From Holtermannia corniformis (taxonomy: Eukaryota; Basidiomycota; Tremellomycetes; Holtermanniales), in assembly GCA_001599935.1 (NCBI GenBank), contig BCIJ01000005.1, forward strand, positions 496,001 through 560,000: DNA of 64,000 bases, written 5' to 3'. The translations under genes were made by a program, and so were the position numbers. Positions 42,375 through 51,572 of this stretch are shown piece by piece. The stretch's first letter is position 1; the number at the start of each line of letters is the position of its first letter. The notes under the pieces were generated by a model, which saw only the letters and a list, made by a program, of their open reading frames with translations, made no database searches and was not told the origin of the DNA.

Positions 42375-43156
42375 GGAGCTGCGCAGGGTGAAAGCAAATA
42401 ATCGTATGTCGTTCCGCAGATTGCTTGGGTCGGTCGGGACATGACTGATCAGACGCAGCTACGACCACTCTTCATTGAGCAAGTCGTACAGGCTGACCAA
42501 GCATCTCCAATGACCGTACTTTGGCGGATCAATGGGTTCACAGCACCGACTCGGCCCACGTCGAATAGACACCCAACGTCGGCTGGGACGACCCCATGCC
42601 TAAGCGGCGACCTCTAATGCGCCATGCAGTACATTGCTCTGGCCTTGATCAATTTCGGCAGGCTCGGGACGCAGCTGCTTCGTCATCTCGTGTCTGTTCG
42701 GGGTTTTCAGATCGCATGCCAAGACGCAGCGTTGCAACTCAAGTGGGGCCGACTGCGCGACTGCGTAGGGTACCGGCCGAAGAAGCTGGTCGGCGCACAG
42801 GACCTCTGTGTGTTCAGGTCAAGTGAGACGTTGCAGACCAGTCGGGATGCCTTGCTTGTACAGATCTGACAAACAATGGTCTTGTCCAGGCAGCACCATA
42901 CTGTAGCATGTTTACCAACCCACAGCGATGCCACTCGCCACCACGACTGCGGTGGCTACAGACGAGGATGCGCAGCCGTCTGCCGATCTGCCGTGCGAGC
43001 ATGATTGCCTCTCCCGGCCGCGACGTCGTCAAAGCACGCCTACGCCGCAGCCCGGCGCAGCGCAGCCGAGGCGGTGGATAAGATAACCAGTACAAAGGGG
43101 TATACATAGCGGTTCCCACGACCCGTCCCGACGGTCGATACAATCACATCCACAAC
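42375..43156 (+). promoter_or_regulatory. Long upstream region of the His-rich membrane protein gene
   Basis: About 780 nt between plus-strand genes. GATAAGATAA at 43077-43086 contains two overlapping GATA-factor words, and GTATACATAG at about 43101-43110 is TATA-like, some 50 nt before the ATG. Frames in the rest look random. Confidence 0.45.
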
Positions 43157-45003
43157 ATGGCCAACGACACGAAAGAAGTGACGGAGCCTCTGCTACCGTC
43201 TTATGCAGATAAGGGTGTCGTCGCGTCGCCCGTCGAGGGTTTGCACCTCGGTGGCAACCCTACCGTCTACACCAAGGCCAAAGCCCGCGTTGCGGGCCTC
43301 TCGCGTCCTAAGAAGTTTGCATTGGCTGCTATTGCGTCTTGGGCGGTGCTTGCAACAGTCGGTCATGGCATCCACCATCACCACCACCATGGCCGTCACC
43401 ACCGTTTCCGCAATGGTCACGGCTGGGATGTCAACCACTGGCAAGAGTCCGAAGTCAGTTGTCGCCACTTGCTGCGCCGCAGTCGCTGACTATTCAACCC
43501 ACAGCCCGTCCTCACGGCTGCAGAGTACGCCAAGCCCATCACGCTCGCGTCGTCCGAATGGCTCGCCGAGGACGCCGCCAACATCCACGCTGCCAATGCC
43601 TCGTTCCCGATCCACTTTGGCCGTCACCGCGGGTTGACGCTCAATGTCCCCGCTGGTGTTGGCCGGGTCGTTGTTCGTCGTGCGGAAGAGCACGTCGAAG
43701 GCGAGGAGCGCCTAGCCCAAGTCATCATCGAGTCGGTCTGGGCAGCCACCGAGGATGCATCCGAGACGCTGCCCGTAGAAGCCGCATTGATCTCGACGAA
43801 CCACAACGATGTGGTCGAGGTCGCGGCAACGACTCAAGCCCAAGACGTCTTCCACACGCTCCACCTTGTCCTCCCGGCCCGCCTCAAGCGTGTCCCCTCG
43901 CTCACGCTCGCCTCGAGCTCGTTGATCCCTCTTCAACTCGATGCGGGCGTCGCGTTCCGCCGGTTCGCGATCCGCACAGAGTCGGGCGATATCGTCCTCT
44001 CGGACGTTGATGCGTTCTCGATCGAGGCCGAGACGGTCACGGGCGATATCGAGGGCACGTTTGATGTCGCTCGCGATCTCTTGCTCAAGACGATCACGTA
44101 GGTTGCTCATGGCTGAGGCGTACGTTGGCTAATGGTCCGACAGGGGTAACATTGATGCCAAGGTCAAGGTTTTGCCGCCGCCGCCTCCGCCGCCTCACCA
44201 CGGCAAGCACCACAAGCAGCACAAGCACCACGAGCACCACGGTGAGGAGCATCACGGCAAGGACAAACACGACAAGGATAAGCACCACAAAAAGGACAAG
44301 CACGCCAAAAAGCACGACAAGCACTCGAAGCGCCATGACGACGACGACGAGTGGGCTCGGGTCGACGCTCACGAGTTCGAGGGGTGTGTATCGCGTCGTG
44401 GCAGTGAGACTCTGCTGACCTGTACATAGTGAGCACCCGCCGCCTCGACCTCACGGCGGCCCTGGTCGACCCAAGCACGGTGGGCCACCCCCACCTCCCG
44501 GCCCGCCCGGTCGCAAGCCCGAGCACGGCGACCACAAGCCTCACGGCCCGCCTCCAGCGCACATCTCAGCCCTCAGCACGACTGGCACCGTCTCGCTCGT
44601 CTTCCTCTCGCAGCCGGCCAACGTCTCGTCGGTAACCCACGCGTTTACCCACGTCGGCTCCGTCTCTGTCTCTGCCGCCGATTCGTTCAAGGGCTTGTTC
44701 AAGGCCGGAACGGCTGTCGGGAACGTGACCGTCAAGGCGGGTGACGACAAGGTGATCAAGATTGTCAAAGAGGTCATTGGTGAGAAGGGCGGCTTTGTCG
44801 AAGGCTTTGTGCACCCGCAACACAAGCAGGACGAGGACGTGCTCGTGGCTGTGGCCGAAGCGTTCGAGGGGCCGAGCGGTCCAGGTGGGCCTCGCCGTGG
44901 CCCTGGTGGTCCTCACCCGCCGCCGCCTCACGGCCCTCCCCCGCCCGGGTTCAGCGCCGTGTTTGCGCACGCCGACGTCGGCGCGGTCTCGCTCGCTCTC
45001 TGA
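43157..45003 (+). CDS. His-rich type II membrane protein with DUF4097-like beta region
   Basis: Predicted 567 residues, four exons (introns 43454-43504, 44098-44143, 44384-44429). A cytoplasmic-looking N-terminus (MANDTKEVTEPLLPSYADKG) is followed by one hydrophobic segment (KFALAAIASWAVLATVGHGI) and no further one, giving a type II topology. Right after it is a natural HHHHHH run and HGRHHRFRNGHGW. The next 200 residues have beta-rich repeats: DIVLSDVDAFSIEAETVTGD, DLLLKTITGNIDAKV, as in DUF4097-type beta-solenoids. Then comes a hinge with PPPPPPPHHGKHHKQHKHH and Lys/His/Asp runs (KDKHHKKDKHAKKHDKHSK, DDDDEW), and a Pro-rich GPPPPPGPPGRK part. A second beta region (SALSTTGTVSLVFLSQPANV, GTAVGNVTVKAGDDK) ends the protein. 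Metal binding by the His tracts is inference. Function unknown. Confidence 0.78.
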
Positions 45004-45347
45004 GTGGTCACCCCCTGATCCTGGCCTGTGATTGTAGATATCCATCGCCTGTACGTAGATGAACCGTAGGAATATCTTTGGACACGAGTGGAGTGTGCCG
45101 ATCGGGTTCCGCCTAGTCACTCGTGGTTCGCTTGTACCTTTTTGCACTGCGGGGCACCGAGACAAGGTCAGATAGCGTCCAACCGAGCTCGCATCCACTG
45201 CGCTCTCCCTCGGCGACCCCCACTCGCTTGTCGTTCCGCCCCGTCACTCTGCCCACCTGCAAATTGTCATTCACCCGGTCCGAAAGGTCAAACCCGCTTC
45301 GCTTATAGCACCCGGCCCTCGTTTGCTATCGGCCGCCCACCGTCACG
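45004..45347 (+). promoter_or_regulatory. Aminotransferase promoter region
   Basis: About 345 nt between plus-strand genes. Nothing distinctive beyond a pyrimidine-rich stretch near 45190-45260. Confidence 0.4.
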
Positions 45348-47000
45348 ATGCACAGGTATTTAGCGCCCCGCACCCTGCGTTCGCTCGCCACCACCACCAC
45401 CGCTTTCACTCGTCGCGCGCTCGCTAGTGCTGCCACCGCTACCGCTTCCCGCCCGAGCCAAGACTACAGCACGCACGAGATGCCCGGTCAAGTCAAGACG
45501 ACGCAGCAGTGGGAGGACTTTGGCAGCAAGCATGTCGCCCACGGCCTCGGCAGGCTCAAGAACCAGGTCATGCTCAAGGGCGAGGGCCTCAAGATCACCG
45601 CTGCTGTACGTCTGGCCGCGATCGTCGAGGATGGCAAGCTGATGGCGTGTCAAAGGATGGCACCGAGTACCTCGACTTTACCGCCGGGATCGGAGTCACC
45701 AACCTCGGACAGTGAGTGCCGCAACTCAGAGGTGCAATCATCCGGACTGACAGTCTCTAGCTGCCACCCGCGCATCACCGCCGCCGCTCAAGCCCAGGTC
45801 GCCGAGTTTGTCCACGTTCAATGCTCGATCGGCTTCCACCAGCCCTACCTGAACCTTATCAACCGCCTGCTGCCGCTCATGCCGCACCCGTCGCTCGACA
45901 CCTTTTTCTTCTGGAACTCGGGCTCCGAGGCCGTCGAAGCCGCCATCAAGCTCGCACGCCGCTCGACGGGCAAGCAGAACATTATCGTCATGCAGGGCTC
46001 GTACCACGGCCGCACTTTTGGCGCGTCGGCATTGACAAAGAGCAAGACGATCTACTCGCAGGGTACTGGCGCCTTCATGGTGAGTCGATCACGGTGAGCC
46101 GGGCTCAGCTGACGCGCGCAGCCCCAAGTGTTCACCACCCCGTTCCCTTACTGGCACTCGATGGGTCTTGCTCGCGACACGCCCGAAGCCGAGCTTGTCA
46201 GGCAGGCAAACTTCCAGTTTGACCTGTTGCTCAAGCAGCAGACGCACCCAAGCGACACGGCCGCCGTGTTCATCGAGCCCGTGATCGGTGAGGGCGGCTA
46301 CGTGCCCGCGCCGCCAGCCTACATTGCCCACCTCCGCAAGCGCTGCGACGAGCACGGCATCCTCCTTGTCGCCGACGAAGTCCAATCCGGCTTTGGTCGG
46401 ACCGGGACCATGTTCTGCGTCGAATCCCAGGGTTCCGACGGGACCTCGATCCGCCCAGACATTATCATCTTCGCCAAGGGCTTAGCCAACGGGTTCCCCC
46501 TGAGCGGCATTGCGTCCCGCAAGGAGCTGATGGACCACCAAGAGGTCGGTTCGCTCGGTGGCACGTACGCCGGCAACGCCGTCTCGTGCGCCGCCGCCGT
46601 CGCCGTGACCCAAGTGTTCGAGGAAGACGACATCCTCGGCAACGTCAACCGTCGTTCGGCTCAGATGCTTGCCTCGCTCGACGCGCTCAAGTCGTCTTCA
46701 AAGACTCAACACCTGATTGCCGACGTGCGCGGTAAAGGTCTCATGATCGCCGTCGAGTTTACAAACGCCGCCGACGAGCTCTCGACGGCCGGGTTGACGG
46801 CCGAGCAGATTGCAAAGATCCCAAAGAGCATCGGCAAGCGCGTGCAGGACAAGTGCTTTGAGCAGGGCTTGATGCTGCTCACCACCAGCTGCTTTGACAC
46901 GGTCCGCTTCATCCCGGCCCTGGTCGTGAGCGAGGACGAGATGCGCGTCGGCATGGACATCTTCTCAAAGGCTCTCGAGGACGTCGCGCTCGAGGGTTAG
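45348..47000 (+). CDS. Class-III PLP aminotransferase, probably 4-aminobutyrate transaminase, mitochondrial
   Basis: Predicted 503 residues, exons 45348-45605, 45656-45711, 45761-46079, 46122-47000. The N-terminus (MHRYLAPRTLRSLATTTTAF, TRRALASA) is Arg/Ser/Thr-rich without acids, a mitochondrial presequence. The enzyme body has DGTEYLDFTAGIGVTNLGHC, FFFWNSGSEAVEAAIKLARR, NIIVMQGSYHGRTFGASALT, FIEPVIGEGGYVPAPPAYIA, LLVADEVQSGFGRTGTMF and DIIIFAKGLANGFPLSGIAS with the PLP-binding Lys, then GGTYAGNAVSCAAAVAV. These are class-III motifs. The pattern is nearer to bacterial-type GabT/acetylornithine-like enzymes than to yeast Uga1, so substrate (GABA, ornithine or another omega-amino acid) is uncertain. 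A second in-frame Met (residue 45, MPGQVKTTQQWEDFG) could yield a cytosolic form. Confidence 0.88.
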
Positions 47001-47098
47001 CGCCTGGCTCGGATGGCGAACTGCGTTGTACTTGTAAAGATGGATGGATCTATCACGACACTGGTTCAAGCTGCATCTGAGGCACATTAAACAAGCGA

Positions 47099-47688
47099 TC
47101 AGAGCAGCCGATCATTCTTGGGCGCGGGCGTCACCGGTGCCGACTGCGGCTGCGGCGCATTCAGACTCTGTTCACTCCACGTCAGGCCGCATCCCATCCC
47201 ATCCCACTCTGTCAAGCACTGACCTCGCGCAAGCCCTCGAGCATGCCCATCAACGATTCAATCTTGTCTCGTGCAAACTGCGTCGCCTGTCCCGGATGAG
47301 TCCAAGTCCAAGTGCAAGACAAGACGCACCTTGGCTTTGGCTTTGGTCTCGAGCTCGAGCTCGTCCGGTGTCGATGCTTGCGCTTGTCGGGCAGGCGGCT
47401 GCTGATATCCTTGCGCACGAACAGCATCATGCCGACGGTGCCACCCCGTCCACGCATAGTCGCCCTCGATGGCGCGGCGATCATGGTACCATTGGTAGCC
47501 GTACCAACCGATCCCAAACTGCACATGGCCGCATCAGTCCAGATTCTAATGTAAATGTAGGAGAGGAGACTCACGAAAATCAGAGAGTGGAATAGGCCGC
47601 TACCACGACGGCGGAACATGTGGTGGTGCGTGTGCAAGTTGGCGCCGGCTGCGGCTGCGGCTGCGGGGTGCCAGTGACCGGGGTACAT
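47099..47688 (-). CDS. Unrecognised small His/Trp/Tyr-rich protein
   Basis: About 141 residues from four exons. Exon 1 starts MYPGHWHPAAAAAAGANLHT and continues HHHMFRRRGSGLFHSLIF. Exon 2 is FGIGWYGYQWYHDRRAIEGD, WTGWHRRHDAVRAQGYQQPP, ELELETKAKAK. Exon 3 is FARDKIESLMGMLEGLRE, and exon 4 SLNAPQPQSAPVTPAPKNDR. GTGAGT, GTGCGT and GTCAGT donors join in frame. SLIFFGIGWYGYQWY could be a short membrane-associated segment. Function unknown; exon 3 looks like an amphipathic helix. The final exon (stop 47099-47101) is less certain: without that splice the protein ends VSA. Confidence 0.6.
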
Positions 47689-48339
47689 TATTGGTAGGTG
47701 ATTGATGCTGGTGCTGTGGTGTGAGGCAGCTAGGTATACGTCCACGAGCGGCGCTTATATACCTACCGACGCTGGCCGGCCGAACCGCCACATCACCGTT
47801 GGTGCCACTGCCGCGCTGACGTTGGCTTGCCGGCGAGCAAGGCCGAGTATGTGCGTATGTGCTCGGCGGGCGCAACGCAATCCGTAGGACTTTGGTCACG
47901 CTGCCCAGCACTCACGTAGGCTATTGCTGTCGCGGCTCGGACCTTGGCCTGCCCGCGGAGACTGAGGTATGCGTTGCTGCTATAGACTGACCACACAGTA
48001 GAGTCCGTGATCGCAGTGCCCAACGGACTAAACTCTGCAGCCGATTGATCAACGCCGAAAGCACAATGCATGGCAGGCTGTCGACAACAACCCCTCCCGC
48101 ATCCTGTTCCGTCCGTCTACTGGTCGTGGGCACAGAGCTATCAAGCGTGTCAGCGATGCGCCAAAGGCAGATGACACAGCAAAGAGACAGGTCGGATCAG
48201 ACGTGACTGATGCCCGCAAGCGGGTAGGTTCGATTCCAGCGGGATTTTCTACACGCTTGGATTGAGTAGAGGGAGTTCCCATGGTCATCCGGGGAGGTTG
48301 TGGTTAAAGGGTGAAAGACGGAAGAAAACGGTAATCACC
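47689..48339. other. Intergenic region
   Basis: About 650 nt between two minus-strand genes. It includes the promoter of the small His-rich gene and the eS12 3' UTR. A B-box-like GGTTCGATTCC occurs near 48225-48236 but has no tRNA around it. No coding content. Confidence 0.4.
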
Positions 48340-48829
48340 TTACGAGCTCTTAAAGTGCTCCAAGAGGACCGAGAGCGCCGGGGTCTCGGCACCAAAGTTG
48401 GTGACGGCGACCGACGAGCAGCCGACAATCTTGCGTGGGTTGCCCTCACGGTCAATCTTGGCGAGGCCGACCCACTGGCCGAGAACCTTTGCGTCCGAGA
48501 CACGGACGAGGGGAACGTCGTGGGTAGCAGCAAGGGCCTCGATCAGCTTGATGTAGGCAGCCTCAGTGCACGTCTCGACGAGGACGACAAGGTGAGCGGC
48601 GCCCTTGTCAATCGTCTTGGCAGTCTCGCGGAGACCGCGGGCGACACCGTCGTGGACGAGCGCAGTCTTGAGCACCTGCTCGAGGGCCTCCTCGACCTTC
48701 ATGGGGCCAGACTCGGCCTGAAAGGGTAGCGTGAGCGAGCGGCTGACAGAGCCAACGAGATTGACGTACGACGGCCTCGACCTGCTCGACGGCAGAGCCG
48801 GCGTTGGATTGAACTTCAGCGTCAGACAT
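48340..48829 (-). CDS. RPS12: 40S ribosomal protein eS12
   Basis: Small-subunit ribosomal protein, 145 residues (yeast 143). Exon 1 is 48770-48829 (MSDAEVQSNAGSAVEQVEAV), intron 48718-48769 (GTACGT donor, CTTTCAG acceptor), exon 2 48340-48717. The body reads ALEQVLKTALVHDGVARGLR, ETAKTIDKGAAHLVVLVETC, YIKLIEALAATHDVPLVRVS, DAKVLGQWVGLAKIDREGNP and KIVGCSSVAVTNFGAETPAL, all eS12/L7Ae-fold. A likely 5' UTR intron is at 48839-48881, 9 nt before the ATG, as for the uL2 gene. Confidence 0.97.
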
Positions 48830-49476
48830 TTGTGATAGCTAAAGGTCAGCACCGTCTAGACCTCGACCGGCGTATGCTCACTCTTCTTCCACTGTTTTAT
48901 AAGAGAGAAGGAAACTGGTGCTGGTCGCCCGGGTCCGTCAGCTGGAAAGGTGGATTTTGGACTTTGAAGGGGTTTAGAACGAGTTAACGCCGACGAGGGG
49001 TTGGCGCCGATGAGGCGGTTGATACTGCGGTTGACGACAGCTGGCGATGGCGCGATGCGGATGAGATTGCTAAAGACAGCATATGGTGATCTGCGCAGAG
49101 CCCTGTAAAGGCAGCCCCACCGCAGAACGGTCGTGCGCGATGGTCGGAAGATGGCAGCACCAAGCGATCGAGCTTTCACGTGCCACTTTGCAGCAGTTTT
49201 GTACAGCGGTGGATACCTGCGTGACTTGACACTACCTTGATGCGTATCCATATGACTACATGCATCTACCTACTACCTTCGTCGGTGCCAGCCAGTGTCC
49301 CCTTTGACATCGTGTCGTCCGATAGTGAGAGCACGTTTCCTGGGTGAGTTTCGCATGTCACGTGATCTCGACTTTTCCAAGCACGCCACTGTGGCACGCC
49401 CCTCGACTTGTTCTATCAACAACCACCTGGGCATCCATCCATCCCACTCTCACTGCTCACTCTACAACCCTTCAAA
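48830..49476. promoter_or_regulatory. Divergent promoter region, eS12 / SAM synthetase
   Basis: About 650 nt serving two highly expressed genes, with the eS12 5' UTR intron at 48839-48881 on the minus strand. A CACGTGA word occurs near 49358-49366 (plus CATGTCACGTGATCTC), about 115 nt before the SAM synthetase ATG; CACGTG is the Cbf1/Met28-type sulfur-gene site in yeast. No TATA box. Confidence 0.5.
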
Positions 49477-51201
49477 ATGACCACTGCTACCCACGCTGCG
49501 CTCAAGGAGGGACAGTAAGTCGTGTTGGGTTATCTCTTCAACCAGCGGACAGATCGCAAAAGTGGGACGATGCCGCGCACGGTGGTTAGCTGTCAGCGAC
49601 AGACCTTCAAGACCGCAGCCTGTTCTGCAGTCTAGGCTGTCTATCTATAGCTAGCTCACCCGTCCAGTGACGTGGTCCGCTACTTGACTGCCGCTTGCCC
49701 GTCGCGAGCTTCGGACACTTTTGACTCTTGCTGACCGTGCTTCTTCTCCCCTTTGCAGCTTCCTCTTCACCGTAGGTTGTCTCTGCGAGTCACATTGCCC
49801 ACTGCTCACACCCCTGCCAGTCCGAAGCCGTTGGTGAGGGCCACCCCGACAAGATCTGTGACCAGGTCTCAGACGCGATCCTCGATGCCTGCTTGGCTCA
49901 GGACCCCAACTCCAAGGTCGCCGTAAGTCGACGCTGATCAACTCCACCTCCTTGTGCTTACACCAACACGCAGGTCGAAACCGCGACCAAGACTGGTATG
50001 ATCATGGTCTTTGGCGAGATCACCACAAAGGCCCAGATCGATTACCAGTCCGTCATCCGTAACACGATCAAGCAGATTGGTTACGACTCGTCGGACAAGG
50101 GCTTCGACTACAAGACCTGCAATGTCCTCGTCGCTATTGAGCAGCAGTCGCCCGACATTGCTCAGGGCCTCGACCACGGTGACCTCGAGAACCACGGTGC
50201 CGGTGACCAGGGTATCATGTTGGTATCTGGCCGAGCTGGATCGGTGCAGACGCTGACCGCGATAGGTTCGGCTACGCTACCGACGAGACCCCCGAGTACA
50301 TGCCCTTGACCATCTTGCTCGCCCACAAGCTCAACAACGCCATGTCGGCCGCTCGCCGTGACGGCACCCTCGGCTGGCTCCGCCCTGACTCCAAGACCCA
50401 GGTCACGATCGAGTACAAGAAGGACCCGTCGGGCGCCATGATCCCGCTCCGTGTTGACACCATTGTCATCTCGACCCAGCACGCCGAGGAGATCTCGACC
50501 GAAGACCTCCGCAGCGAGCTCAAGGAGAAGATCATCAAGAAGGTTATCGACGCTAGCTTGCTTGACGACCGCACCATCTACCACGTGCGTCGGCGTCGAT
50601 CTGTTTGTGGTTTGGATGTAAACTTACGATCTGTGCAGCTGCAGCCTTCCGGCCGCTTCGTCATCGGTGGTCCTCAGGGTGACGCCGGTGTTACGTGGGT
50701 TCTCCAGCTCTGTTCATAGCCTGACACTGACTCCGTTTAGTGGCCGCAAGATCATTGTCGACACTTACGGTGGTTGGGGTGCGCACGGTGGTGGTGCCTT
50801 CTCGGGCAAGGACTTTTCCAAGGTCGACCGCTCGGCCGCCTACACTGCCCGCTGGATCGCAAAGTCGATCGCCGCTGCCGGTCTTGCCCGCCGCGTCCTC
50901 GTTCAGCTCTCGTACGCCATCGGTGTCGCTGAGCCGCTCTCGATCTTTGTCGAGACGTACGGCACCGGCAAGAAGTCGGATTCCGAACTCGTCCAGATCA
51001 TCCGCAACAACTGGGACTTGCGTCCGGGTGTGATTGGTATGTCTTCGGCCTATGCGCTCTACGACACATTGCAGACGCTGATCTCGATTTGCAGTCAAGG
51101 CTCTTGACCTCCAGAGGCCCCAGTACCTTGCTACCGCCTCGGGTGGTCACTTTGGTAACCCCAACTACGCCTGGGAGAAGGTCAAGAAGCTCCAGTACTA
51201 G
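49477..51201 (+). CDS. SAM2: S-adenosylmethionine synthetase
   Basis: Cytosolic enzyme making S-adenosylmethionine from methionine and ATP. Eight exons give 391 residues: 49477-49514, 49760-49772, 49821-49922, 49974-50218, 50266-50584, 50639-50694, 50741-51036, 51095-51201. Exon 2 is a 13-nt microexon encoding the FLFT of [20 protein letters not shown]. Other motifs: [20 protein letters not shown] (spliced), [60 protein letters not shown] with the catalytic loop, and [17 protein letters not shown]. All are standard for MetK-family enzymes. The first intron is 245 nt, against about 50 nt elsewhere. CACGTG lies upstream. Confidence 0.97.
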
Positions 51202-51572
51202 ATGCCGTCCCTCCCCACCCCAACCCTTTGCATCATCCCCCACCACTGTTTCACATGGGATCCCTCCGCCTCGGCAGAGGTCCCGAGCACGAGCTCCTCC
51301 TCGCGCTTTCCATCCTTGGGCTTCCCTCCGCTTCCCTTTTCTGCAGCATAGTATCCTGGATCCGTACCTGCATCGTGGCGCATAGACTTGTAAACCCAAC
51401 TAGTGATGAAATGGCCTCAACCGCCGCACAGACGCACGCGCTGCATGTTTCCAGGCGCTATGGTACAATACGGGGTCGGCATTGCGCAAAATATACAAGA
51501 TGTGGAATGCTTGGTGCGGTGCGGATGCGGGCGAAGCGAGGGAATAGACAAGGCGTAGCAAGGTATAGTCGG
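51202..51572. other. Convergent intergenic region
   Basis: About 370 nt between convergent stops, holding the two 3' UTRs. Nothing recognisable. Confidence 0.4.

Noticed and set aside
48225..48256. GGTTCGATTCC B-box-like sequence followed by TTTT, possible tRNA
   Set aside because: The acceptor 3' strand would be GGGATTT and no matching 5' strand or consensus A box lies upstream within a plausible distance.
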